Of a stretch of 64,000 nt of DNA, positions 18,801-26,495 are shown piece by piece. A program made the translations under genes and the position numbers. Numbering within the stretch: the stretch's first letter is position 1; every line of letters begins with the position of its first letter. The stretch comes from Sphingobium sp. 15-1 (GTDB lineage: Bacteria > Pseudomonadota > Alphaproteobacteria > Sphingomonadales > Sphingomonadaceae), in assembly GCF_013375535.1 (NCBI RefSeq), contig NZ_JABXJG010000003.1:779428-843427 (forward strand), written 5' to 3'. Below the pieces are notes generated by a model. That model did no database searches and was not told where the DNA came from. It was given only the letters and a program-made list of their open reading frames with translations.

Positions 18801-20039
18801 CTCCGGCAGCGAAGGGACGTAATCGGGGATCGGCGCTGGGATTGATCCCATGGCAACGGATTCGACGAGCGCAGTCGGGTGTTCGCCGGCTTTGTCGAAA
18901 ACCAGGCGGCTTGGCCGATAGGGCAGATAGACGCCGGTCTGTTCGAGCAGCGGCGCCGGGGTTTCGAGCCTGGTGTAAGCAACCGGCAAGACATGGTTGC
19001 GCACGGCAGCGTGAAAGGCCCGGGGCATGGGCTTGGCGCTTTTGACCGCTCTGAAGAGCGAGATGCCTCCGCCCCGCTTCGGCGCGGGTGCCGGCTGATC
19101 TGCGACAAGGGACAGGCGAGGTGTCACGGTGAGAACGTCGAGCAGTTCCGCGATTGATCCACCCTGGATGACTTCTGGTGCGAGCCTGCCGGCGACCTTG
19201 TCGATGACGAAGATTCGCACGTCGATAGACGTGCCGTGTTTGAGATAGCAGCCTTCAAGTCGAACAGAGGCTTGCACTGTCGATCCGCGAAGGACGGTCT
19301 CGTAGTGGTCGCGCATTCGGGTGGTCGGTCCGAACCAGTCGGGCATGATGGCAACGAGGCGGCCCCCAGTCTGCAATCGGCGAAGTGCAGCCTGAAGATG
19401 CCGAACGGCCGCAAGATCATCGACGCCGCGGCCGAGCGACCGCGAAAACGGCGGATTCATGAGGATCAGGGAAGGACGCGGTGCGTCGCCAAGAGCAGCA
19501 TCAAGAATCGCCCCATCATGGCCGGTGATCGTTGCGCCGGGGAAAACGCCGTGCAGGCGATCGCGGCGGATCGGATCGAGCTCGTTGAGATGCAGCGATC
19601 GATGAGCCCCAAGCTGTGCAACGAGCAAACCGTTGCCGGCGCTGGGCTCGAGAATGACGTCATCCTGCCGGACATCTGCGAGCAGAATCGCGACGGCCGC
19701 AATGTCGACAGGAGTCGAGAATTGCTGCCATTCGATCTGGTCTTCGCTCCGCACGGTCTGAGTGGGGAGGCGCTGCGCGAGGTCAATCCGCGCGGCGACA
19801 TCGGCGAGGCTGGCCAGAGGCGCCAATGATCCACGGAGATGAAGGGCGAGTGCGTGCTCTAGCACCTCGAAGCTTGAGCGCTGCGTCCAGCGTCCTTCGG
19901 CATCGGTTCCGCCGAACGCCTGCACCATCGCCCGATTGAGATGTTGACGGGTGACCGGCTCGCCTGACGCCAGTTGGGATAGAAGGATGTGCGCAGCGGC
20001 ACGGTCGCCGCGCTCGGCGGTCTGAAAAAGGTCGGTCAT
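15816..20039 (-). CDS. Strawberry-notch-type helicase with N-terminal methyltransferase domain
   Basis: 1407 residues (ATG 20039, AGGAGA upstream). Residues about 100-290 form a Rossmann methyltransferase-like domain with EPSAGNG (131-137) and NPPF (195-198), the signature of N6-adenine or glutamine methylases. Then comes a strawberry-notch-family SF2 helicase: GDGTGAGKGR (469-478, Walker A), FDEAHE (575-580, Walker B), and a C-terminal helicase domain with FSDAGGTGRS and QGLGRTHRTHQ (motif VI, about residue 1000). This fusion is typical of large conjugative plasmids and phages. A role in plasmid DNA processing or protection during transfer is inferred, not shown. It sits in a minus-strand run with primase upstream and the ParB-like gene 105 bp downstream. 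Confidence 0.85.
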   Translation of the reverse strand: MTDLFQTAERGDRAAAHILLSQLASGEPVTRQHLNRAMVQAFGGTDAEGRWTQRSSFEVLEHALALHLRGSLAPLASLADVAARIDLAQRLPTQTVRSEDQIEWQQFSTPVDIAAVAILLADVRQDDVILEPSAGNGLLVAQLGAHRSLHLNELDPIRRDRLHGVFPGATITGHDGAILDAALGDAPRPSLILMNPPFSRSLGRGVDDLAAVRHLQAALRRLQTGGRLVAIMPDWFGPTTRMRDHYETVLRGSTVQASVRLEGCYLKHGTSIDVRIFVIDKVAGRLAPEVIQGGSIAELLDVLTVTPRLSLVADQPAPAPKRGGGISLFRAVKSAKPMPRAFHAAVRNHVLPVAYTRLETPAPLLEQTGVYLPYRPSRLVFDKAGEHPTALVESVAMGSIPAPIPDYVPSLPERTVTERLLSASQLETVVYAGHAWAQTIPGRFAPDKDGVGLVISEEGRGYRKGFFLGDGTGAGKGRQIAAAILDNWLQGRRRNIWVTKNAPLLEDARRDWTALGGLAGDIQPISNWKIDEPIRLDQGVLLVTYPTLRSMRGEHSRLKQIIDWAGADFDGVIAFDEAHEMGGVAGGEGALGAKEGSQQGISGVRLQNHLPAARILYASATGASEVNNLAYAVRLGLWGPETAFANREQFISSIRQGGIAAMELVARDLKATGLYMARALSFAGVEYEILRHELTPAQIEIYDTYANAWSIIHRNMEKALELTGVVDGLENTTLNSGAKASARSRFESTKQRFFGQVLLSMKLPTVIAAVGEHLMAGQSVVLQLVTTAESILDRRLGMLSPDERVDLEIDLSPREYVIDYLERAFPTRQMRVFTDDTGTQRSEPMTDETGNPVYNPEAEAARALMIEHLCALPPIMSALDGILEHFGHDRVAEVTGRTKRLISTGDGRQKLETRSTRTSQAEAAAFMQGLKRVLIFSDAGGTGRSYHASMDVPNQEQRVHLLLEPGWRADRAIQGLGRTHRTHQASTPLFRPVTTDCKGELRFTSTIARRLDSLGALTRGQRQTGGQNLFDPADNLESEYACAALVTWFHLLVDGKLKSISHSEFEDRTGLELCDKDGVLKEELPPIQRWLNRILALPIGLQNSIFDEFLSLVETRVSAAREAGRLDVGVETILVDSATLIDDTLLRTDPVSGATSHLLTIEIARRRTPVTLERVLRIADSDSTAVFLLNAKSGMVALQTRARALMEEKDGTPIPRFELTRPTRREYIREHELFESAWKIVDRDAFCAKWQAEADEAANKVDTETIRLATGLLLPIWSALPSDHLVVNRIADKAGNSWLGRLVFDEHVVQLFTKLGIDRAENLPPSDIIKSAHSGRSVDVARPFPMTIRRAMVNRNHRIEIVGAPSDQLAWLKSLGCFTEIIQYRTRVFLPVSIAADILGRILADPG

Positions 20040-20114
20040 TTGGGAATCTCCTGCGCGGCTGCATCTGTCGCAGCGACACACCCTCGATCCCCCTCCCCTC
20101 TCTCCGCCCCGGGA

Positions 20115-20960
20115 TCAGGTCCGGCAGTGCGCGTCGAGGAACTTTGCCCAATCCTTGAAAGCCGGCGGCGGCGGGTCGCGGCGGATGATGAGCCCGGGAC
20201 GGGCATATTTCGCTTCGGCGGACGCCGCGCCGCGACGCCCTTCTGGATCATTGTCCTCTGCGATCAGCAGGGTCGTAATGCCGGGTGGAATGACCAGTTG
20301 ATCGAGCCGCCTGGCGCCAAGTGAGGCCCAGCAGGGGATGTCCTTGATGCGGGTGTAGGCGCCGGCAGTCTCGAAACCTTCGGCGATCGCCAGCGTCTCG
20401 CCCCCTGCCCGGCCCCGCCATGCGCCTGTCCCAGGCACGCCGAGCATGACTTTTCGGAGGCACTTCGCTGTCGCAGGGTCGAGAAAGTTGCGCTGGATCG
20501 CGACGAGCTGCCGGATCTCGCGAACAGCAATCAGCAAAGCCGGTCGATAAACGGTTTTCGGCTTCGGGAGGTATGGGCAGCGCGAATGGAAGCGCACGTC
20601 GGCAGGCGCTGGCAACAAGTTGCGTCGCTCAAGATAGCGCTCGGCCAGCGTCCCTTTGACGCCAACGGCCTGCTCCCAGATGCGCGAGACATTGGCGCTG
20701 CCTTGCGGTCGATCCTGTTCCGGTATTGCATAATGTTGGCCGGTTCGAACCCGACGCAATTCCCGCAGAACATCATCGCGTGCGCAACCCGCGAAGCACG
20801 TCACCAGAATGCCGCGGTCACCTTGGCGGATCGAAAGACTTGGATCGTTGTCGCCATGTGCCGGGCAACGGGCCATAGCCCTGTAGCCGGTCCAGGTGCC
20901 GCCAAGAGCGCCTACGAGGTCAACAAGTTCCTGGGTCGGTCGTTTGGCCGTGAGTGGCAT
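20115..20960 (-). CDS. Toprim-domain DNA primase
   Basis: 281 residues. The N-terminal CHC2-like zinc ribbon is visible (CPAHGDNDPSLSIRQ ... VTCFAGC, about residues 32-60). The C-terminal half has a toprim fold: GETLAIAEGFETA (conserved Glu, about 185-197) and LLIAEDNDPEGRR (DxD-type metal site, about 235-247). Similar proteins prime plasmid or phage DNA, probably on the transferred strand after conjugation. The ATG at 20960 is preceded by GGAGG at about nine bases. The C-terminus is short compared with full primase-helicases, but this form is common on plasmids. Confidence 0.85.
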   Translation of the reverse strand: MPLTAKRPTQELVDLVGALGGTWTGYRAMARCPAHGDNDPSLSIRQGDRGILVTCFAGCARDDVLRELRRVRTGQHYAIPEQDRPQGSANVSRIWEQAVGVKGTLAERYLERRNLLPAPADVRFHSRCPYLPKPKTVYRPALLIAVREIRQLVAIQRNFLDPATAKCLRKVMLGVPGTGAWRGRAGGETLAIAEGFETAGAYTRIKDIPCWASLGARRLDQLVIPPGITTLLIAEDNDPEGRRGAASAEAKYARPGLIIRRDPPPPAFKDWAKFLDAHCRT

Positions 20961-21124
20961 AGGACTACCTCCTGCTCGGTAGCCACATCCCCCCTTCCCT
21001 CTTTCAGCGCATGGCGCTGTGACCCGGACCTATGAACGATGAGGGTCGGCGCGCTCACGTTGATCGCTTCATCGGGCACGACTCGGGCTCGTTCGCAGGC
21101 GACGAACGGCTCGGACATCATCGG

Positions 21125-22429
21125 TCAATCGTCAGGCCGGTTCTTCCGCCGATCCGCATATTTGATCACGAAGGCCTCCCAGAGCCGCATCCATTCGGTG
21201 TCGGTCCGGGGCCTCTTGATATCGGCGAATCCCTTGCGGAATGCGTTGGCCATATCGTCGACTGACCAAGGATGGCCCTTAGTGAGACCGACACTCCGAA
21301 ACGCCTGTTCGCGGTCGCCATAGGAAAGCGTTCCCGGCGGGAATGCGTGAAGCGGTTCGTCTGATTTCGCTGCGGGTTTCGTTGCCTGCGGAACGGTGCG
21401 AACCGATGATCTCGGTGCCGTTTCGACGCCTGGCGCCCCAACAAGTCGCAAATGGGGTCCGACCAATTTACGCTCCATCGGCGCTGGAGACGGATGAAGG
21501 ACCACCTTCCTGCCGGAGAGATCGACGTTCGCGTTGGGATAAACCGCCGAGACGAGCTGCATCGTCTCCCGCACCGTTTGACGAAAGCGCTTGCTGTCAG
21601 CCTCGTTGCCGAGGTGCTTTGCCAGTTGATCCCAAGAAATGATCTGCCCCTTGTCGGAGCCGATCCGTGGGAGGCGATAGGCAAGATAGGTATAGAGATC
21701 GAGCGCCGTTGGCGTCCCTTTAAGCTCCCGGATCGCTACTTCGTTTAATGGGACAGCGTGCTCGATAAGGTGACTGTAGAAGACCTCCGACATACGGATT
21801 TCCCGCGCGAAGGTGCCGTTCTTGTCGAGTGAACCAGCATATTCATTTGAGATCTTCACATCGCGGACCGCAAAGGCGTTGTCGTCCGTTTCGGTGCCAT
21901 CCCAGCGAATCTGCCACTCGCACGCCAGCAAGCGGTCGACCTGTTCGCGCATCAGATTTGCGGTGCCACGGGGGCCATAGGACACCGTTTGATAGCCAAG
22001 CCGCCGCATCCATTCCGTGAAGTTGCGGCCGAGATAGACGTCGCGCGAACGCTTCATTACCGCCTGTGAAAGCAGATAGATGAGCGCAACCCTGGGATAG
22101 GCCCCATATGGAACACCCAGGCTTCTCATGACCGACTTGCCATCGATATTTTGAAGAACCGGCCGAGGGTTGATTGCCAGCGCGTACTTGCCGTCTTCCC
22201 GGATAATCGGGAGCGTGTCGTCCTTCGGGCGCTTGGTCGGGAGCGACATGGCGCAAAGCGCGGAATGGAGAAATGCCGGGACAGGCTCTTCGTCGTGGAC
22301 TCGCAGGAAGGCGTCGAGCGTCAATTGGGTTCCGGCAGTGGAGGCAAGCTTCCGGACATTCTCTGCACCGCCATCGATCATGGCGAGTGCATATTGGTGC
22401 CCAATCGGCCTATGCTGATCTCCGTTCAT
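21125..22429 (-). CDS. repA: Plasmid replication initiator RepA
   Basis: 434 residues of the RepA family found on alphaproteobacterial plasmids. The central part (about 95-300) has the initiator winged-helix features YPRVALIYLLSQAVM and TALDLYTYLAYRLPR, and ends with a C-terminal extension (about 350-434). It should bind iterons upstream of its own start (22549-22805), open the origin and autoregulate. Start ATG 22429 has a weak GGAA site. Its C-terminal coding region contains a 19-bp iteron copy (21402-21420), and another iteron-like sequence overlaps the stop (21109-21125), both unusual. The 164 bp between this stop and the primase start otherwise hold nothing visible. Confidence 0.9.
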   Translation of the reverse strand: MNGDQHRPIGHQYALAMIDGGAENVRKLASTAGTQLTLDAFLRVHDEEPVPAFLHSALCAMSLPTKRPKDDTLPIIREDGKYALAINPRPVLQNIDGKSVMRSLGVPYGAYPRVALIYLLSQAVMKRSRDVYLGRNFTEWMRRLGYQTVSYGPRGTANLMREQVDRLLACEWQIRWDGTETDDNAFAVRDVKISNEYAGSLDKNGTFAREIRMSEVFYSHLIEHAVPLNEVAIRELKGTPTALDLYTYLAYRLPRIGSDKGQIISWDQLAKHLGNEADSKRFRQTVRETMQLVSAVYPNANVDLSGRKVVLHPSPAPMERKLVGPHLRLVGAPGVETAPRSSVRTVPQATKPAAKSDEPLHAFPPGTLSYGDREQAFRSVGLTKGHPWSVDDMANAFRKGFADIKRPRTDTEWMRLWEAFVIKYADRRKNRPDD

Positions 22430-22548
22430 TGTTCCGCCCTTCCCCGAATCTCCGGGGTCTGTGATGGCGCTGTCTCAACAGGTTTGGGTTTCGAAATCAA
22501 CCCTGTTGGCAGTTTTGGCGGGAAATCAGGGGTGAGAGTTGCAATTCG

Positions 22549-22805
22549 ACCGATGATCTCGGTGCCGCTTTTGCCGAATCGCCCCTTCCCACTTTCAAAA
22601 ATCGAAATTTTGAAGCCGATTCGCGAATCGGATTGATTCAGGGATTCATGTAATAGGTATGCGCTCCGAGATCATCGGTCTGTTGGCACCGAGATCATTG
22701 GTAGGACGCACCGAGATCATCGGAAGGTACTGAGATCATCGGTGCGCCTCTACCAGGGCGCATTGGCATTACCTTGAAATCCGAAACGGCTCGGAGATCA
22801 TCGGT
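22549..22805. repeat. Iteron array, probable plasmid origin (oriV)
   Basis: Six copies of a repeat with consensus CACCGAGATCATCGGT lie between repA and parA: 22549-22567 (minus), 22666-22679, 22686-22702, 22708-22723, 22729-22743 and 22789-22805 (plus). Spacings are irregular at the edges but about 20-22 bp in the middle, or two helical turns. A perfect palindrome CCGATTCGCGAATCGG (22616-22631) and an AT-rich AAAATCGAAATTTTGA precede the array. Two further copies lie inside and at the end of repA (21402-21420 and 21109-21125). Position and form fit an iteron-controlled origin bound by RepA. Confidence 0.85.
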
Positions 22806-22891
22806 AAAGTTGTAAGTTCGATGGCCAAATCGTTGCTCGAAACTGCCAACGTCGCTATTGTGGGCCATCAAACCCACAAAAGCGGAATCTC

Positions 22892-24094
22892 ATGGCCACT
22901 GATCCCACAAATGTCCCCGCCGATGACCTTCTGGAAGGTGGCCTGGATGTGCTTCACCGTAAAGCGCTCACGATCCTCAAGCGGATCCGCGACAGCGCGG
23001 TCGATCCAGAGACAGGGCAGAAGCGAGCCCCCACCTTCCCTATCTCCAAGGCTGCATCACTTGTCGGACGCACCGCGTCGGCGATCCGAGAAGCTGAACG
23101 CGACGGGCGTTTGCCGGAGCGTGGGCGGACGGCTTCCGGTCATCGCGTCCAATATACGCTCGAAGAACTCGATCATATGCGTGAGGTGTTCGGAACGCGT
23201 CCGTGGCGCAGCCCGGAAGATCCACCCGCCATTCTCTCGGTCTGCAATTTCAAGGGCGGTGTCGGCAAGTCCACGATCGCGCTGCACCTGGCTCAGCACT
23301 TCGCGATCAACGGCTATCGTGTGCTGTTTATCGACTGCGACAGCCAAGCTTCATCGACAATGATGTTCGGCTACCGACCAGACGTCGATCTGGAGGAGGA
23401 CGACACGCTCTATGGGCATTTCCATAACCCGGAATTGCTGGGTGTGCGAAAGATCATTCGGAAGACCCACTTCCATGGGCTCGATCTGATCCCTGCGAAT
23501 TTGCGGCTCTACAATCTCGAATACGAGATCGCCGGCTACCTCGCGCGCAATCAGAACCTGAACATCATCGACCTGATCGCCGAGGCCATCGACTCGGTGG
23601 TAGAAGATTACGATGTGGTGATCATGGATCCGCCTCCAGCACTCGGCATGGTCTCCATGGCGGTCCTTCAAGCAGCCAATGCGATGGTGATCCCCGTGCC
23701 GCCAAGCCTGGTCGACTTCGCATCGACGGTGTCGTTTATCGACATGGCGAAGACCACGATGAAGCAGCTCGAGCAGCTCGCGGGGAGGGGGCGCCCGGCT
23801 TACAATTTCATCCGTCTCGTCGGCAGCCGGGTCGACGACAGCAAGTCGATGCATCGTGAGATACTTTCGATGATGCGGAGCGTTTTCGGAGGCTCAATGT
23901 CTTCTTCGGTGATGGTCACCAGTGCGGAGATCGACAATGCCAGCTCGCGGATGAAGACGGTCTTTGAACTGGAAAAGCCCGTCACTTCGCACGAGGTTTA
24001 CAACCGGTGCATGAGGCATCTGAATGAGGTTTGCCGAGACATCGAAGAAGACGTTTTGCGGACCTGGCCGAGCCGGGCAGGGGGGCAGCTTTGA
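22892..24094 (+). CDS. parA: Partition ATPase ParA
   Basis: 400 residues. The N-terminal ~110 residues form a helix-turn-helix domain (AASLVGRTASAIREAER) typical of type Ia ParA proteins that also repress their own operon. The Walker-type ATPase has the deviant Walker A KGGVGKST (about 126-133), the A' motif FIDCDSQAS, and DYDVVIMDPPPALG. It moves plasmids by cycling on the nucleoid with ParB bound at parS. Transcribed away from repA; the iteron region contains its promoter. Three parS palindromes separate it from parB. Confidence 0.95.
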   Translation: MATDPTNVPADDLLEGGLDVLHRKALTILKRIRDSAVDPETGQKRAPTFPISKAASLVGRTASAIREAERDGRLPERGRTASGHRVQYTLEELDHMREVFGTRPWRSPEDPPAILSVCNFKGGVGKSTIALHLAQHFAINGYRVLFIDCDSQASSTMMFGYRPDVDLEEDDTLYGHFHNPELLGVRKIIRKTHFHGLDLIPANLRLYNLEYEIAGYLARNQNLNIIDLIAEAIDSVVEDYDVVIMDPPPALGMVSMAVLQAANAMVIPVPPSLVDFASTVSFIDMAKTTMKQLEQLAGRGRPAYNFIRLVGSRVDDSKSMHREILSMMRSVFGGSMSSSVMVTSAEIDNASSRMKTVFELEKPVTSHEVYNRCMRHLNEVCRDIEEDVLRTWPSRAGGQL

Positions 24095-24100
24095 GCAGCA

Positions 24101-24300
24101 GTTGCCACGTGGCAACTGCGGGCAATTGTTCGCCGTCTATGGGGCTGAAATCTGCTAAGAATGATGCGTTGTTGCCACGTGGCAACCGAGCAAGGAAAGC
24201 GTTTATAAACAGTATCATGAGCCAAATTCCAGGATCAGTTTTCCCTCAGAAAAGGGGAGCCGAAGGCGAGGCGAATTTCGGTTTGTTGCCACGTGGCAAC
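24101..24300. other. parS: parS centromere: three identical 16-bp palindromes
   Basis: GTTGCCACGTGGCAAC occurs at 24101-24116, 24171-24186 and 24285-24300, all between parA and parB. The sequence is a perfect palindrome with the GTT...AAC ends seen in repABC-type parS sites. Spacing between starts is 70 and 114 bp. ParB (24354) is the expected binder. The stretch between has no gene. Confidence 0.9.
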
Positions 24301-24353
24301 AGACCAACAAATCGGGTCTCCAAGATGCCGGAAATTCGAGTAGGAGCGAGCCG

Positions 24354-25337
24354 ATGACAAAAGGAAATAAGGGCTTCGGCTCGATGTTCACCGAAGGCCT
24401 GGATAATGAGGCCGAGCTTGACAATGCGAGCCCCTCGGAAGGGATCATGGCGAGCCGAAGCCAGACCCTGGCGCGGATAGCGAGCGGCAAGACGGTTACC
24501 GATCGAACGGAGTGGGTGGACCCGGCTCGTTGCCGTCCCTGGCGGATGCACAATCGCGACCTGGACCATTTGTCCGAAGAGAGCTGTCGCGATCTGATCG
24601 ACTCCTTTCTCGCGGCGAAGCGGCAGCGCATCCCGGCGATCGTGCGTCGTCTGAAGGACGATCCTGACTACGATTATGAGATCATCGCTGGCGTTCGCCG
24701 GTGGTGGACCGTCCAGTGGCTCCGCGAACATCATCATCCAGAATTTGATTATCTCGTCACGATCCAGACCGTCACGGATGAAGAGGCATTCCGGGTTTCG
24801 GACGTTGAAAATCGGTCGCGAAAGGACATTTCAGACTGGGAGCGTGCAAAGGAATATGCGCGAGCGCTGTCGGAGTTTTACGAGAACTCCCAGTCCCAGA
24901 TGGCGGAGCATCTCAACCTCTCGCGGTCATGGCTGAGCCGCCTGCTGGATGTTGCGAGGCTTCCTGAGGAGATCGTGGCGGCATTTTCGGACACCCACGA
25001 CATTACCGTTCGAGTGGCGCGCGATATCAAACCGCTGACCAGCGAACCGAAAACTCTGAAGCGAATGCGAGACGAGGCCGAGCGCATCGAGGCCGAGCGT
25101 AGGAATGGTGGTTCCAGTCTGACCGGACCCGAGGTGGCGAAGCGACTTGTTCGTGCGACCGTTGAGGCAAAGAAGAAGGAGACTGGCGAGCGAGAGATCA
25201 CGGGCAAAGGCGGAAAGACGATTCTGCGCTATGCCAGTGCCAGAGGTGGGGGGATCACGATCAAGATCGTGCCCCGGACCGGCGCCACGAAGGCCGAGCT
25301 CATGAAAGCGATCGAAGAACTGTTGCCGGCGAGCTGA
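24354..25337 (+). CDS. parB: Partition protein ParB
   Basis: 327 residues. The N-terminal CTPase/ParB domain carries GVRRWWTVQWL (the GERR-like box, about residues 108-118) and ENRSRKDISDWERAKEY. A helix-turn-helix (SQMAEHLNLSRSWLSRLLD, about 182-200) reads parS. The C-terminal domain for dimerisation (about 290-327) ends ELMKAIEELLPAS. It spreads from the parS sites located just upstream of its own gene and stimulates ParA. The 46 bp to the next gene, on the opposite strand, suggest the partition operon ends here. Confidence 0.95.
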   Translation: MTKGNKGFGSMFTEGLDNEAELDNASPSEGIMASRSQTLARIASGKTVTDRTEWVDPARCRPWRMHNRDLDHLSEESCRDLIDSFLAAKRQRIPAIVRRLKDDPDYDYEIIAGVRRWWTVQWLREHHHPEFDYLVTIQTVTDEEAFRVSDVENRSRKDISDWERAKEYARALSEFYENSQSQMAEHLNLSRSWLSRLLDVARLPEEIVAAFSDTHDITVRVARDIKPLTSEPKTLKRMRDEAERIEAERRNGGSSLTGPEVAKRLVRATVEAKKKETGEREITGKGGKTILRYASARGGGITIKIVPRTGATKAELMKAIEELLPAS

Positions 25338-25383
25338 GCAAAACAAGCGAGACGGCGTTTCAGTACGGAGGGCGTCCCGGTCG

Positions 25384-26334
25384 CTATTCGGCCCGCAGCC
25401 GGCGCTGCGCGGCAGGCGTGGTGGGCAGCGCCGCGAGGAGCTTTCGGGCACCCTGAGGTGTCACAGACAGCAGCTTCGAAACGGAGGATGCCTGGAGCCC
25501 TGGATAGGCGATCAATAGGCGCCCGAGAAGCGGCAGGCGACTTCGCTGAGTTGCACCTAAATTGGTGAGCTTGGCGACGTCATGCTCAATTGCGGAAAGC
25601 TCGCGGAGCCCCGCCGCGCTGATCTGCCCGATCTCCTTAGCGAGGAACCCGGTCAGCGCGGCAGGGGAAGGGGGCATGAACTTGGGGAGCGGCACCAGTG
25701 AGGGGATGATGCGGCTCGTGAAGCCAGCGCGGTAGAGCATGCGAGGAAGAGCGGTCGCGACGAGCCAGTTGCGATCGCGGCAGCGGGGAGGAAGCTCCAA
25801 CGAGCGTCCGTCGATCGCAACAACCTCCGAGGCGCCGACCGGAAGACGCTCGGTCATTTCGGCAAGAGCGAACACGCGCTCGGCGATGGACCGGAGATCG
25901 GCGACGGGGAAGGGTGCATCCGCCGCAGACTTCACCTGACGCCAGAGCGGGCCGAAGTGTGCGAGATCGTCTCCACCATAGCGCTCAGCCTCTGCACGGT
26001 CGTCGAGGATGGTTCGGAGAGCATTGAGGGATGCGCGGCCAACCGGGTCTCTGACATCCTCGTCCCGACTTAGTGCGAGGTGGAAAATGGACGCCACCGA
26101 TATCGGATCGTTGAGACCTTCGGAGGCGCGGGGAGGGGCGCTTCGCCCCGCGATCCAATCCTGCAGGTCGCCGACAGCGATCGGCACGCCGGCGAGACCT
26201 GCTAACGCCGCGGCGCCGTGAAGGCGCGATCGCGCAAGGAAAATGTCGGCGCTTGTACTATGATGAAGCCGGCCGTCGAGCCGGCCGAGCAGCAACATTG
26301 GGTCATTTGCGCGGCGGTCGACGATCTCCTGCAT
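25384..26334 (-). CDS. Helix-turn-helix protein, DUF1612-like
   Basis: 316 residues. The N-terminal part (LGRLDGRL ... ARSRLHGAAALAGLAGVPI) resembles the Fic-N/DUF1612-type architecture I know from rhizobial and sphingomonad plasmids. The C-terminal 70 residues (LLIAYPGLQASSVSKLLSVTPQGARKLLAAL) form a clear helix-turn-helix. A related but truncated gene is at 42693-42992. Both have a CGATAA-N6/7-TTATCA element upstream, so these proteins may be autoregulators. It is divergent from a tyrosine recombinase gene. Function unknown; control of the neighbouring recombinase is a guess from context. Confidence 0.55.
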   Translation of the reverse strand: MQEIVDRRANDPMLLLGRLDGRLHHSTSADIFLARSRLHGAAALAGLAGVPIAVGDLQDWIAGRSAPPRASEGLNDPISVASIFHLALSRDEDVRDPVGRASLNALRTILDDRAEAERYGGDDLAHFGPLWRQVKSAADAPFPVADLRSIAERVFALAEMTERLPVGASEVVAIDGRSLELPPRCRDRNWLVATALPRMLYRAGFTSRIIPSLVPLPKFMPPSPAALTGFLAKEIGQISAAGLRELSAIEHDVAKLTNLGATQRSRLPLLGRLLIAYPGLQASSVSKLLSVTPQGARKLLAALPTTPAAQRRLRAE

Positions 26335-26412
26335 CGCTCTTACGCTTAGCGCGTGAGGAAACCAAAGTCAGCAGTTGGTTTCGCCTCATGCTATCGTCGA
26401 AAAGTTCATATG

Positions 26413-26430
26413 CGATAATTGCACTTATCA
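26413..26430. promoter_or_regulatory. Inverted repeat, possible operator
   Basis: CGATAA-TTGCAC-TTATCA in the divergent region between the helix-turn-helix gene and the recombinase. The same half-sites, with a 7-bp spacer, occur at 43043-43061 upstream of the related gene fragment, which supports a regulatory role. Confidence 0.45.
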
Positions 26431-26441
26431 CATAAGCAGAT

Positions 26442-26470
26442 TTGACCGTTCTTTATAAGGTGGGCTACAA
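26442..26470 (+). promoter_or_regulatory. Possible promoter for the recombinase gene
   Basis: TTGACC (26442-26447), 17-bp spacer, CTACAA (26465-26470), 26 bp upstream of the GTG start. Resembles a sigma-70 promoter; not tested. Confidence 0.35.
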
Positions 26471-26495
26471 GCGCGGCTGAGGAGCGAGGCGCGTC

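Noticed and set aside
17376..18845. Plus-strand frame of 489 codons
   Set aside because: Antisense of the helicase gene.
22549..24300. CRISPR array
   Set aside because: Repeats are palindromic or iteron-like with irregular short gaps and no spacer pattern; they are oriV iterons and parS.
24354..25337. Duplicate of the ParB-like protein at 13605
   Set aside because: Different size and domain arrangement; only this one sits with parA and parS, so the two are not treated as paralogous partition proteins.
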